DNA of 64,000 nucleotides from Parasporobacterium paucivorans DSM 15970 (GCF_900141895.1 NZ_FQYT01000011.1:1-64000); one strand, 5' to 3'; positions 1 through 8,018 are shown, counted from the stretch's first letter. Notes: a model not told the origin generated them from the sequence alone. Program-made: numbers and translations.

Positions 1-258
1 GCATATGTTTATACACTTAAAGAAAATAGAGTTTTTCAGAGTATGTCCAGAAAAGGAAATTGTCACGATAATTCTGTAATGGAAAACTTCTTTGGAATCA
101 TGAAACAGGAAATGTATTATGGTGCAGTTTTTTACAGCTACGAAGAATTGAAAGAGACGATAGAAAAATACATAAAATATTATAACGAACAAAGAATCAA
201 GGAGAAACTAGGATGGATGAGTCCAGTAGAATACAGACTCAACCTCTTGGCTGCATAA
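1..258 (+). CDS. IS3-family transposase (OrfB), C-terminal fragment cut by window edge
   Basis: The frame is open from base 1, so the gene starts outside the window and only about 85 C-terminal residues are seen. They hold the end of the rve (DDE integrase) domain. The stretch SRKGNCHDNSVMENFFG is typical of IS3/IS150 OrfB and contains the catalytic glutamate; the tail ending near SPVEYRLNL is the usual C-terminus. The enzyme would act on the ends of its own element. It is followed within 63 bp by what looks like the element's right end. Intactness cannot be judged from this window. Confidence 0.9.
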   Translation, partial: AYVYTLKENRVFQSMSRKGNCHDNSVMENFFGIMKQEMYYGAVFYSYEELKETIEKYIKYYNEQRIKEKLGWMSPVEYRLNLLAA

Positions 259-321
259 AGAAATAGCGTAGCAGCTAAAAAGCTACTACGCTATAAAGTC
301 TAACTTATTGGGGTCACATCA
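259..321 (+). mobile_element. Right end of IS3-family element
   Basis: After the transposase stop comes a near-perfect 13-bp hairpin (264-276 with 281-293, loop AAAA, one G-T pair), then TAACTTATTGGGGTCACATCA ending at 321. A terminal CA and a stop codon close to the end fit IS3-family right inverted repeats. The left end is outside the window, so the inverted repeat and target duplication cannot be confirmed. The exact boundary at 321 is an inference. Confidence 0.6.
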
Positions 322-387
322 TTTTCTACATACTCTACTCTTTAGTCATTCTTATCTAAATGACATTGACGAAGATGCGCCGTTTTT

Positions 388-567
388 TTATTCCCCGTTT
401 TCATCCATATTCCCTTTTTTTCTTTTACGGACACATTCTGTCAGCAGGTATTCAATCTGCCCGTTTATCGACCGGAAGTCGTCTTCCGCCCAAGATGCAA
501 TTTCCCGCCACAGGGTGGGTGAAAGACGGAGCAGGACCTGCTTTTTATCTTTCTCATTTTTATCCAT
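388..567 (-). CDS. Arc-like ribbon-helix-helix DNA-binding protein
   Basis: A protein of about 59 residues. It has a short beta strand (QVLLRLSPTLW) followed by two helices, the Arc/MetJ pattern, and a basic tail (CVRKRKKG). Such proteins bind DNA as dimers and are often autorepressors. A GTG start at 588 is possible, but the ATG at 567 lies only a few bases after the stop of the upstream SPFH gene (572). No good ribosome site precedes it, which suggests translational coupling. Its target is unknown; the large inverted repeat at the SPFH promoter is an obvious candidate, by inference only. Confidence 0.7.
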   Translation of the reverse strand: MDKNEKDKKQVLLRLSPTLWREIASWAEDDFRSINGQIEYLLTECVRKRKKGNMDENGE

Positions 568-571
568 ACTA

Positions 572-1579
572 TTAATAGATCGAGCCACTGTTGACTATCG
601 GCTGCGCATCCCTGTTGCCGCACAGCACGACCAGAAGATTGCTGACCATCGCTGCCTTCCTCTCCTCGTCCAAGTTGACCACCCCATTCTGGCTTAATTT
701 TTCAAGAGCCATCTCGACCATGCCCACAGCCCCTTCTACAATCATTTTTCTGGCATCAATAATGGCCGATGCCTGCTGCCTCTGAAGCATTACTGCGGCT
801 ATTTCCGGGGCGTATGCCAGATGGGTGATTCTTGCTTCCATAATTTCCAGACCGGCGATTTCGACTCTGGACTGGATTTCCGCCTTCAGTTTTTCTGCGA
901 CCTCCTGGCTGCTTCCCCTGAGCGTCATCTCCTCGCCACCGGGAGCCACATCGTAGGGATAGAGCCTGGCAATGTTCCTTAGGGAAGAATCGCACTGAAT
1001 GGACAGAAAATCCTTATAATTATCAACATTAAACACCGCCTTCGCGGTATTGACGACCCTCCAGATAACCACGATTCCGATTTCAACCGGGTTCCCCAGT
1101 TCATCATTGACCTTCTGCCTGTTGTTGTTCAGTGTCATTTTCTTGAGGGATATGATTTTTTTTGCAGGAAACTGTTTTTGGGCACCTTGCCTTTTATGTG
1201 CGGCATTTGCAGTACTCTGCTCTTCCAACATGACTGTCAGTGCGCTTTCGACCGTCGGATTCACCGCAACCACGAATGGATTCACGAAGAAGAAGCCTTC
1301 TCCTCTCAGTGTTCCGATGTACTTCCCGAAGAGGGTCAGCACCAGTGCTTCCTGCGGTTTAAGGATTTTAAGCCCCAGGAAAGGAATCCAGCAGGAACAT
1401 ACCAGCACAATCCCCACAACAAGCAGGATGGTACCGGCAACGGTTGTGCCGGTTTCCAGCAGAATCGCTCCTACGATAATCAGGGCTATTGACACCAGAA
1501 CCAGCAGAATCCCCAGAATCAGTACCGCCATGCCATTCCCGGCTTTCAGCTGCTTCTCTTGCGAATATTTTTCGTTCAT
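572..1579 (-). CDS. SPFH / band-7 domain membrane protein
   Basis: A protein of 335 residues. Two hydrophobic segments (about 16-40 and 46-66) are followed by a prohibitin/stomatin-type SPFH domain from about residue 72 (KPQEALVLTLFGKYIGTLRGEGF) to about 260. After that comes an alanine- and glutamate-rich helical segment (LQRQQASAIIDARKMI). SPFH proteins form membrane-bound oligomers and organise membrane microdomains; the substrate here is unknown. The start has a good AGGAGG site. The gene is the first of a two-gene unit with the ribbon-helix-helix gene and has its own promoter with a large inverted repeat. Confidence 0.9.
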   Translation of the reverse strand: MNEKYSQEKQLKAGNGMAVLILGILLVLVSIALIIVGAILLETGTTVAGTILLVVGIVLVCSCWIPFLGLKILKPQEALVLTLFGKYIGTLRGEGFFFVNPFVVAVNPTVESALTVMLEEQSTANAAHKRQGAQKQFPAKKIISLKKMTLNNNRQKVNDELGNPVEIGIVVIWRVVNTAKAVFNVDNYKDFLSIQCDSSLRNIARLYPYDVAPGGEEMTLRGSSQEVAEKLKAEIQSRVEIAGLEIMEARITHLAYAPEIAAVMLQRQQASAIIDARKMIVEGAVGMVEMALEKLSQNGVVNLDEERKAAMVSNLLVVLCGNRDAQPIVNSGSIY

Positions 1580-1602
1580 AGTTGAATCCTCCTTAAATCA
1601 AA

Positions 1603-1647
1603 ATCAATGTGATATTATAATGATATCACATTGATTCCGTATGTCAA
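1603..1647 (-). promoter_or_regulatory. SPFH promoter overlapped by 33-bp inverted repeat (candidate operator)
   Basis: Reading leftward: -35 TTGACA (1647-1642), 16-bp spacer, -10 TATCAT (1625-1620). A perfect 13-bp inverted repeat, ATCAATGTGATAT (1603-1615) and ATATCACATTGAT (1623-1635), separated by 7 bp, covers the -10 box and most of the spacer. This is the layout of a repressor operator. No T-run follows, so it is not a terminator. The cognate protein is not known. Confidence 0.7.
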
Positions 1648-1650
1648 TAT

Positions 1651-2016
1651 TTAAATTGGACTGCCGCATTTGGGACAAAACTGATAATTTTCGTTTGTGC
1701 TAAATCCACACTTTGGGCAACGCTTCCCGCATTTCTGCCTGCAGCTGGACCCAAGCACATCCTCATTCAGGGAGACTACTTCCCCCTTCTCGATGGACCT
1801 TCCCAATTCGGGATCCAGTTCACTTGACGATCCGCAGCAGCTCATCCTGAGGAAGTAGCGCCGGTTCCACTTGAAAACCGGAATGAAGAACAGCATGAAA
1901 TAAGAATAAGCCACAAACACTTCCATGTGTCCGTATTTTCCGCAGCACCGGCATATTACCATCTGGTCAAAATCCAGTTTCTTCTCCGCCTGGCTGACAC
2001 CCATTATAAAAAACAT
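1651..2016 (-). CDS. Zinc-ribbon protein of unknown function
   Basis: A protein of 121 residues. It has an N-terminal CRCCG knuckle, a hydrophobic stretch (about residues 35-50, YSYFMLFFIPVF) and a C-terminal zinc ribbon CPKCGFSTNENYQFCPKCG. The start is supported by GGAGGAGG six bases upstream. It resembles small clostridial zinc-ribbon proteins. It lies just downstream of birA on the same strand (20 bp) and upstream of the SPFH promoter, so it may be a tail gene of the biotin operon. The function is not recognised. Confidence 0.75.
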   Translation of the reverse strand: MFFIMGVSQAEKKLDFDQMVICRCCGKYGHMEVFVAYSYFMLFFIPVFKWNRRYFLRMSCCGSSSELDPELGRSIEKGEVVSLNEDVLGSSCRQKCGKRCPKCGFSTNENYQFCPKCGSPI

Positions 2017-2036
2017 CTGAATCCTCCTCCGTACCC

Positions 2037-3047
2037 TTATGTAACACTCCGTACGCTGACTTCCCCGGAAGAAAGAAATTTTGTCGTCCCGTCCTGCATC
2101 AATACCTTCAGACGAAACTGTTCATCGATATCAAGAGCCGTCGCCTTCTGTGTTCCCTCTTTACTCAGGATGTTAATTTCCCTGCCCAGCAGGAGAGATC
2201 GACGCTTATATTCTTCCAGCAATTTTCTGTCATTTATATTATCATAATATTTCATGAACCGGTTCAGCACTTGCGCTGCCAGCCGATTACGGAAGTCCTC
2301 ATGGTTATCCTCCTTATTCAGCAGGGCATCTGCCACATCCCTGATTTCATCGGGGAATGCATTCCGCGGCTGAAACACATTGATTCCAATCCCGAGAATC
2401 GCATAATTTATTCCCATATTCTCCATGTCAAAGGAGGCTTCCGTCAATATGCCGCATACTTTCTTATTACCGCAGTATATATCATTCACCCATTTGATCT
2501 GTGCCTCTATCCCTGTGTTCATTTCGATGGCTTCCGCAACGGCGACTGCTGCACAGGTAGTAATGTTCAGAGCCTCTGACACTGCCAGCTGGGGACGCAG
2601 CAGTATACTCATGTAAAGACCTGTCTCTGCGGGAGAAAAAAACACTCTTCCCATCCGACCCCGGCCTCCGGTCTGCTCTTCCGCAATCACCACCGTCCCC
2701 TCCGGGCTGTTTTCTTCCGCCTTTTCCCTTAGGATCGTATTTGTGGATACTGTGGTCTTGTGTACTTCTATCCCCGGAATGTCCACAGTAAGATATTTGT
2801 ATATCCCCTGGGCGGACACGATATTGTTGTCCGAATGGAGACAGTAGCCACGATTGGTGGCGGCTTCGATTTGGTAGCCTTCTTCCTTCAGCTGCTTGAT
2901 AGCCTTCCAGATGGCATTTCTGCTGACATGGAGACGCTCGGCCATCTCGCTTCCGGAAATGTCCTGTCCTTTTCCGTTTTCCAAAAGGGCCAGCACACCC
3001 TCTTTCAGGTTTGGCTGCATTCCCTTATCTGACTGGAATCCTGACAT
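2037..3047 (-). CDS. birA: Bifunctional biotin protein ligase / biotin repressor
   Basis: A protein of 336 residues. It has an N-terminal winged helix (about residues 15-70, SGSEMAERLHVSRNAIWKAI), then the ligase domain with the biotinyl-AMP loop GRGRMG (128-133), KWVND (185-189) and KKVCGILTE (195-203), and a C-terminal SH3-like domain. It attaches biotin to carboxyltransferase carrier proteins; with biotinyl-AMP bound it represses biotin genes. The HTH marks the regulatory class. It overlaps the 3' end of bioY (3025-3047), so the two are one operon under the operator at 3621-3653. AGGAGG precedes the start. Confidence 0.96.
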   Translation of the reverse strand: MSGFQSDKGMQPNLKEGVLALLENGKGQDISGSEMAERLHVSRNAIWKAIKQLKEEGYQIEAATNRGYCLHSDNNIVSAQGIYKYLTVDIPGIEVHKTTVSTNTILREKAEENSPEGTVVIAEEQTGGRGRMGRVFFSPAETGLYMSILLRPQLAVSEALNITTCAAVAVAEAIEMNTGIEAQIKWVNDIYCGNKKVCGILTEASFDMENMGINYAILGIGINVFQPRNAFPDEIRDVADALLNKEDNHEDFRNRLAAQVLNRFMKYYDNINDRKLLEEYKRRSLLLGREINILSKEGTQKATALDIDEQFRLKVLMQDGTTKFLSSGEVSVRSVT

Positions 3048-3567
3048 TCTGTGAAACCCTCCTGACTACGACGATTGCGATGGCAATCTTGATCAAATCC
3101 GGTATGATGAATGGAAACACACACCAGGATAATGCTGTGAACAATCCGATTGTGCCTGCCGATGCCGCATAGAAATACATGAACCAGGCCGTGCCGAAGG
3201 CATAGCAGACTAGCAGTCCGGCAACCATGGCCAGAGCCATAACCGTCACTTTCCTTCCAAATGCACGAATTATTCCGGCAGTCACGATAACAGAAAAAAC
3301 AAAACCTATCAGATATCCTCCGGTGTTGCCAGCCAGTACGCCAAATCCAGCTCTGAATCCGGCAAAAACAGGCACTCCGACCGCACCAAGCAGTATATAG
3401 ACCAAAATGGAAAGCACCCCTTTTCTTACACCCATCAGGCCTGCCGTTACAAAAACCGCAAAAGTCTGCAGTGTAAATGGTATTGCGAAAGGCAGGGAAA
3501 TCCATGAACAGATTGTAATCAGGGCCACACATAGAGCAACATAAACAATTTTTTCTGAAACATTCAT
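3025..3567 (-). CDS. bioY: Biotin transporter S component BioY
   Basis: About 180 residues from the ATG at 3567, chosen over an upstream ATG because AAGGAGA stands at the right distance. It has about six membrane helices and the family motifs GARKGVLSIL-like (here GVRKGVLSILVYILLGAVGVPVFAGF) and GGYLIGF. BioY is the substrate-binding component of an ECF-type biotin importer, working alone or with a shared energising module not present here. It is first gene of bioY-birA, controlled by a BirA operator over the promoter, so uptake should fall when biotin is plentiful. Confidence 0.95.
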   Translation of the reverse strand: MNVSEKIVYVALCVALITICSWISLPFAIPFTLQTFAVFVTAGLMGVRKGVLSILVYILLGAVGVPVFAGFRAGFGVLAGNTGGYLIGFVFSVIVTAGIIRAFGRKVTVMALAMVAGLLVCYAFGTAWFMYFYAASAGTIGLFTALSWCVFPFIIPDLIKIAIAIVVVRRVSQNVRIPVR

Positions 3568-3599
3568 ACTATCGTCTCCTTTTACTTTAAGTTGAAGCA

Positions 3600-3653
3600 A
3601 TGATAAAGCAAAAAGAGACGATTGTCAACTTAATGAATAATTTTGGTGACAAT
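3600..3653 (-). promoter_or_regulatory. bioY-birA promoter with BirA operator
   Basis: Leftward promoter: -35 TTGACA (3628-3623), 17-bp spacer, -10 TATCAT (3605-3600). Over its upstream part sits ATTGTCAAC (3621-3629), 15 bp, GGTGACAAT (3645-3653), matching the Firmicutes BirA operator form TTGTTAACC-N14/15-GGTTAACAA. One half-site contains the -35 box, so BirA binding would exclude RNA polymerase. The distal half-site touches the stop codon of the next gene upstream. Confidence 0.88.
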
Positions 3654-3886
3654 CATTTTTTTAACAGTTCCGCCAGTTCTACAAACAGATCCTCGTCCGA
3701 CTTCGTCAATTTCAGATTTGAGCTCAGGGTTTCTCCTGATGTTGTGGTCACGTTGATTTCAATAACGGTGCCCTCTTCGACCGCTTTTCTACCGACGGCC
3801 TGTATGAATTTGGGGAATTTGGGATGGTTGTCTGAAAATACATCCCAGGCATGTTTTAGTTTGATGAGTTTTGCTGGATTTAGCAT
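3653..3886 (-). CDS. Small conserved-looking protein, unknown function
   Basis: A protein of 77 residues, mixed alpha/beta, with no membrane segment or signal peptide. N-terminal part KLKHAWDVFSDNHPKFPKFIQAV, then a strand-rich part (VIEINVTTTSGETLSSNLKL) and an acidic/leucine C-terminus. AGGAGG is correctly placed before the ATG. A -10-like TATAAT lies near 3912-3907, with the dyad TACCA-TTCC-TGGTA (3916-3929) just upstream, so it may have its own regulated promoter. I do not recognise the family. Confidence 0.7.
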   Translation of the reverse strand: MLNPAKLIKLKHAWDVFSDNHPKFPKFIQAVGRKAVEEGTVIEINVTTTSGETLSSNLKLTKSDEDLFVELAELLKK

Positions 3887-3941
3887 GATTGTTCCTCCTG
3901 TTTTTTTCTATTATATACCATTCCTGGTAAAAAAACAGTGG

Positions 3942-4913
3942 TTACATACAGATTCTGCCGGTATCTCTCCGGTAGATATAGACATGATCAGAAAGTATAT
4001 CGCCATCCTCCACATCGGACTGGTTCACTTCACAGACCATGGAGTCAAGCTGTTCTTTGGTGACATCATCCCCGGCAGGCACCAGGATGACTTCATGAAT
4101 GCTGCTCGGGAGAATATATAGGTCATTCCCTTTGTTACTTGCAAACTCCTGCAGAACTCCGTCATAGAGAATGCAGGCCGCCCCGTTCATCCGATGCTTG
4201 TTTGTGAGCACATACATCTGTATAGAATGGTCACGAATGTCGCTGATCATATCGGCGGCGGCCTTCTCCACCTCTGCTCTGTCATAAGGGGCGTCAGACC
4301 AGAATTCCTCGTTCTCCTCCGTACTGTTCCAGACATCTGCGACAAGCATCTCTCTGATGATTTCATCCATATTCCTCAGGTCGTATTCCAGTATGTCCGG
4401 CGTGTTCCTGACGGCCGCCTCATACAGGTCTTCCACCTGCGCATTCCAGAGTTCCAGGTGGGAATTATGAATCATAGCTGTTGAATTTCCACTTTCCGTA
4501 CTGTCAAAAATATAGTAGAATACGACGGCCAGATCCAGCAGGGGTATGAACGGCACATCCGAAAGGAGCTTATTGTTCTGGACCGCATTTATCAGCTTAT
4601 ATACGATTTTATCTTTGACCTTATCGAAGTCTTTAAATATATCTACATCAAAATCCATCTTGTCCTTGTGGACATCATATAGATCAAGGATCTCCGCAAT
4701 GATATTCCCCGGCGGCCTCCCCTGCCCGTACTCCTCGTAGTACTCATTCAGATAAATTGTGGGAGATATAATACTGCCGTTTTCATAGATGGTCAGTCCG
4801 TCCAGCTCCACATCGTTATTCTTGAGCACTTTCCGGATTATTACCCTGCACTCCTCTCCCAAAACCCGGGTCACGTTTTCTTTCACATAACCTTGAAACT
4901 GTTCATAATTCAT
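3942..4913 (-). CDS. DUF5688 family protein
   Basis: A soluble protein of 323 residues. It has the features I associate with DUF5688: an N-terminal YEQFQGYVKENV helix, the motif NGSIISPTIYLNEYYEEY with a run of aromatic and acidic residues, a long middle helix region, and VLTNKHRMNGAACILY followed by a strand-rich end with LPSSIHEVILVP. The family is common in gut Lachnospiraceae, sometimes in many copies, and has no established function. Spacing and strand allow co-transcription with the 77-residue gene downstream, but that gene may have its own promoter. Confidence 0.75.
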   Translation of the reverse strand: MNYEQFQGYVKENVTRVLGEECRVIIRKVLKNNDVELDGLTIYENGSIISPTIYLNEYYEEYGQGRPPGNIIAEILDLYDVHKDKMDFDVDIFKDFDKVKDKIVYKLINAVQNNKLLSDVPFIPLLDLAVVFYYIFDSTESGNSTAMIHNSHLELWNAQVEDLYEAAVRNTPDILEYDLRNMDEIIREMLVADVWNSTEENEEFWSDAPYDRAEVEKAAADMISDIRDHSIQMYVLTNKHRMNGAACILYDGVLQEFASNKGNDLYILPSSIHEVILVPAGDDVTKEQLDSMVCEVNQSDVEDGDILSDHVYIYRRDTGRICM

Positions 4914-5072
4914 GTATTGCCCTCCTAATATTTATTTAACCCAAAAAAGGTTATAAACATAGATATTCAATTAACATAATCACAGGTGAGATTTTGACGA
5001 CGAACGTCTTGAAAACAAAGAATTGATAAGAATATGTTACAAATATACCTTACTGGAAACAGCTTTGTCAAG

Positions 5073-5104
5073 CCAAAAAAACTGCAGCTTATAAGGGCTG
5101 CAGT
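5073..5104 (-). terminator. Intrinsic terminator of efp
   Basis: Reading leftward: ACTGCAGC (5104-5097), 8-base loop, GCTGCAGT (5088-5081), then a T-run (5080-5075). It lies 14 bp after the efp stop. Confidence 0.85.
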
Positions 5105-5117
5105 CGTAGTTTTATTA

Positions 5118-5675
5118 TTATACTCTGTTTAAATATTCGCCGGATCTTGTATCAATCTTAATTTTTTCGCCCTGCTCCACAAAGAGAGGCACATACACTG
5201 TAGCTCCGGTTTCTACTATGGCTGGTTTTGTAGCTCCCTGTGCAGTATTTCCTTTGAATCCGGGTTCTGTATCCGTAATCTCCAGTTCAACGAACAGCGG
5301 TGGCTCCACGGAATACACTTTGCCATTGTGGGCACAAACCTTGACCATTTCGTTTTCTTTCACAAACTTTAGGGCATCGCCGATTGTGTCAGAACTGATT
5401 GCGATCTGTTCAAAACTTGCTGTGTCCATGAAAAAGTATAGTTCTCCGTCGGAATACAGGTACTGCATATCTGTTCTGGAGATGATAGCCGGTTCGAATT
5501 TCTCCTGTGGCCTGAATGTAGTCTCGGTCACGCCGCCATTCTTGATGTTTCTCATTTTTGTCCTTACGAACGCCGCACCCTTTCCAGGTTTTACATGCTG
5601 AAATTCTATAATTTGATAAATGTTATTATCATACTCTATGGTCATTCCGTTTCTAAATTCTCCTGCTTGAATCAT
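5118..5675 (-). CDS. efp: Elongation factor P
   Basis: A protein of 185 residues, full family length. N-terminal KOW-like domain ([25 protein letters not shown]), the modification/P-site loop PGKGAAFVR with the conserved lysine at its tip, then two OB folds ending in a conserved region ([21 protein letters not shown]). It rescues ribosomes stalled at polyproline. AAGGAGG precedes the start. It is divergent from nrdR; its promoter should lie in 5735-5770, where a TTGAAA box is seen but the -10 spacing is imperfect. A terminator follows, so it appears monocistronic. Confidence 0.97.
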   Translation of the reverse strand: MIQAGEFRNGMTIEYDNNIYQIIEFQHVKPGKGAAFVRTKMRNIKNGGVTETTFRPQEKFEPAIISRTDMQYLYSDGELYFFMDTASFEQIAISSDTIGDALKFVKENEMVKVCAHNGKVYSVEPPLFVELEITDTEPGFKGNTAQGATKPAIVETGATVYVPLFVEQGEKIKIDTRSGEYLNRV

Positions 5676-5781
5676 TATGGTTTTCCTCCTTGTTATGAAG
5701 CTGACTTGCTCCGCGTTTTGTACGCAATTTTCTTTATACAGTTTATACTATAGCCTTCCTTTTTTCAACTATTTTTTATTC

Positions 5782-5810
5782 TTGACCCGGATAATAATTT
5801 TAACTATAAT
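5782..5810 (+). promoter_or_regulatory. nrdR promoter
   Basis: TTGACC (5782-5787), 17-bp spacer, TATAAT (5805-5810), 41 bp before the TTG start of nrdR. Confidence 0.75.
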
Positions 5811-5850
5811 GAAACATATATTGAATTTATTGAAAATAGGAGGTTCTGAT

Positions 5851-6321
5851 TTGAAATGTCCGTATTGCAACAACGAAAACACCAAAGTTATCGATTCAAG
5901 GCCTGTCGAAGAGGAAAATTCCATCAAACGCAGAAGACAATGCGAATCATGCGGCAAACGCTTCACTACCTACGAAAAGATTGATTCAATCCCTCTGATC
6001 GTCATAAAGAAGGATAATAACCGGGTACCTTATGATAAGAGCAAGATTGAAAAAGGCGTATTGATGGCCTGCCATAAACGGCCGATTTCCGCAAAGCAGA
6101 TTGACGACCTGGTCAATGATGTGGAAACCGAAATTTTCAATCTGGAAATCAAGGAAATTCCTTCAACCGTCATTGGTGAGATTGTAATGGATAAACTCAG
6201 GGACATCGATGAGGTCGCTTACGTCCGGTTCGCCTCTGTCTACCGGGAATTCAAGGACGTCAATACTTTCATGGGAGAGTTAAAAAAGCTCCTGAACGGC
6301 ACCCCCACAGAAAACCACTGA
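5851..6321 (+). CDS. nrdR: Transcriptional repressor NrdR
   Basis: 156 residues from a TTG at 5851, chosen because AGGAGG ends 7 bases upstream and because the family begins at this MKCPYC-type sequence. A longer frame reading back to 5677 would run through the promoter. Zinc ribbon CPYC...CESCGKRFTTYE in the first 40 residues, then an ATP-cone domain (PLIVIKKDNNRVPYDKSKIEKGV). NrdR senses ATP/dATP and represses ribonucleotide reductase genes. It is followed 18 bp later by yqeG, probably one transcript. Confidence 0.95.
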   Translation: MKCPYCNNENTKVIDSRPVEEENSIKRRRQCESCGKRFTTYEKIDSIPLIVIKKDNNRVPYDKSKIEKGVLMACHKRPISAKQIDDLVNDVETEIFNLEIKEIPSTVIGEIVMDKLRDIDEVAYVRFASVYREFKDVNTFMGELKKLLNGTPTENH

Positions 6322-6339
6322 TTTCGAAAGGACAGACTG

Positions 6340-6852
6340 ATGTTGGAAAAATTTTATCCAAAAAAATATTACGCTTCTGCGTACATCATTGATTATAAAA
6401 AATTATACGAAGCTGGATGCCGGGGACTGGTATTCGACATAGACAATACCCTTGTCAAGCATGGAGCACCTGCAAACGAGTCCGTAATTTCCCTCTTCAG
6501 ATATCTCCACAAGCTGGGTTTTAAAACCTGTCTGATTTCCAATAACAAGAACTACCGCGTGGCCCCTTTTGCCGAGGCTGTTGGGTCACCCTGCATTATC
6601 AATGCGCACAAACCTTCCACGGACGGCTTCGTGGAAGCCATGTATATCATGGGTACAGGCCTGAGCAGTTCCGTCTTCATTGGCGATCAGCTGTTCACTG
6701 ACATTTATGGAGCAAACCGCACCAAAATGTATTCCATTCTCGTGAAACCAATCGGCCCTAAGGAAGAAATTCAGATTGTCTTCAAAAGGATTTTTGAAAA
6801 AATTGTTCTGCATCGATACAAAAAAGATGGTTTCCGAATGGAAACCATCTGA
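6340..6852 (+). CDS. yqeG: YqeG-type HAD IIIA phosphatase
   Basis: A protein of 170 residues. HAD motif I is VFDIDNTLV (two catalytic aspartates), motif II LISNN, and motif III/IV FIGDQLFTDIYGANR. The length and the N-terminal LEKFYPKKYYASAYIIDY match the Firmicutes YqeG family, putative phosphatases often found near ribosome-assembly genes. The physiological substrate is not established. The last 10 codons contain the inverted repeat used as the ftsZ terminator on the other strand. Confidence 0.9.
   Translation: MLEKFYPKKYYASAYIIDYKKLYEAGCRGLVFDIDNTLVKHGAPANESVISLFRYLHKLGFKTCLISNNKNYRVAPFAEAVGSPCIINAHKPSTDGFVEAMYIMGTGLSSSVFIGDQLFTDIYGANRTKMYSILVKPIGPKEEIQIVFKRIFEKIVLHRYKKDGFRMETI
6821..6850 (-). 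terminator. ftsZ terminator inside yqeG coding end
   Basis: Leftward: an 11-bp perfect stem (6850-6840 with 6835-6825), 4-base loop, then T6 (6825-6820 region, TTTTTT). It lies just after the ftsZ stop and within the convergent yqeG 3' end. On the plus strand no T-run follows, so it works mainly for ftsZ. Confidence 0.85.
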
Positions 6853-6860
6853 TATATTTC

Positions 6861-8018
6861 TTATTTATGTTCTCTTTTTAAAAATTCCGGAATCTTCAGT
6901 TCTTTTTCTTCTACCCTGCTCCTCGGTTCCTTCACCTTCAGTTCCTTAATGTTCATTTTCGGATGAGAAGCCTGTCCGGCCGGAGGGATCGGTGTAGTTT
7001 TCTGAACCTTCGCACCTGGCTGTTTTGACTGGTAGCTGAAGTTTGAAGCGAAACCGCCCTGTCTTCTGGATTCTTCCAGGCCTGTGGCAATAACTGTGAT
7101 TGAGCATTCATCCGGATATGTATCGTCATATCTTGCACCGAAAATGATGTTTGCATCATCTCCAGCCAGCTCCTGTACATAACTTGCCGCTTCATTGGCT
7201 TCCATCAGACTGATATCGCCTGAAATGTTTATGATTACATGAGTCGCCCCCTGTATAGTCGTCTCGAGAAGCGGACTGGTAACCGCCATTCCTACAGCCT
7301 CACTGGCTTTGTCATCGCCTTTAGCAGACCCGATGCCGATATGTGCAATGCCTTTATCCTTCATAACTGTCTTGACATCCGCAAAATCCAGGTTAATCAG
7401 GGCAGGAAGATTGATCAGATCCGTAATACCCTGCACCGCCTGCTGCAGTACTTCGTCTGCTTTTTTCAGGGCTTCCGGCATAGTTGTTCGTCTGTCCACG
7501 ATTTCAAGAAGCTTGTCATTGGGGATTACAATCAGTGTATCCACGTTTTCCTTGAGTCTTTCTATTCCTTCAACTGCATTGTTCATTCTTGTCTTAGCCT
7601 CAAAACGGAAAGGTTTGGTAACAACCCCTACCGTAAGGATACCCATATCTTTTGCAATTTTGGCAATGACCGGTGCCGCACCCGTTCCCGTTCCTCCGCC
7701 CATTCCACATGTAATGAAGACCATGTCGGATCCTTCCAGGATTTTCGTCATTTCATCGATATTTTCCTCTGCAGCCTTTTCTCCAACTTCAGGCTGTGCT
7801 CCGGCACCGAGGCCTCTGGTCAGCTTTTCACCTATCTGAAGGGTCAGCGGGGATTTACATAAAGTCAATGCCTGCCTGTCGGTATTAACACCACAGAACT
7901 CGACACCTGCAATATTTTCATCTATCATTCTGTTAACAGCATTATTACCGGCTCCCCCAACACCTACAACAATGATTTTTGCAGCTGCTTCCGGTTCATT
8001 CGTTCTAATTTCAAGCAA
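6861..8018 (-). CDS. ftsZ: Cell division protein FtsZ
   Basis: A protein of 385 residues. Tubulin signature GGGTGTG at 107-113, N-terminal [15 protein letters not shown]7 loop region around 200-210, a variable linker, and the conserved C-terminal peptide IPEFLKR that docks FtsA/SepF-type partners. It is the GTPase forming the Z ring. The start is TTG at 8018 with AGGAGG about 9 bases before; no upstream ATG fits. It is the last gene of the division cluster but has its own promoter at 8118-8090. No ftsA lies beside it. Confidence 0.98.
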   Translation of the reverse strand: MLEIRTNEPEAAAKIIVVGVGGAGNNAVNRMIDENIAGVEFCGVNTDRQALTLCKSPLTLQIGEKLTRGLGAGAQPEVGEKAAEENIDEMTKILEGSDMVFITCGMGGGTGTGAAPVIAKIAKDMGILTVGVVTKPFRFEAKTRMNNAVEGIERLKENVDTLIVIPNDKLLEIVDRRTTMPEALKKADEVLQQAVQGITDLINLPALINLDFADVKTVMKDKGIAHIGIGSAKGDDKASEAVGMAVTSPLLETTIQGATHVIINISGDISLMEANEAASYVQELAGDDANIIFGARYDDTYPDECSITVIATGLEESRRQGGFASNFSYQSKQPGAKVQKTTPIPPAGQASHPKMNIKELKVKEPRSRVEEKELKIPEFLKREHK

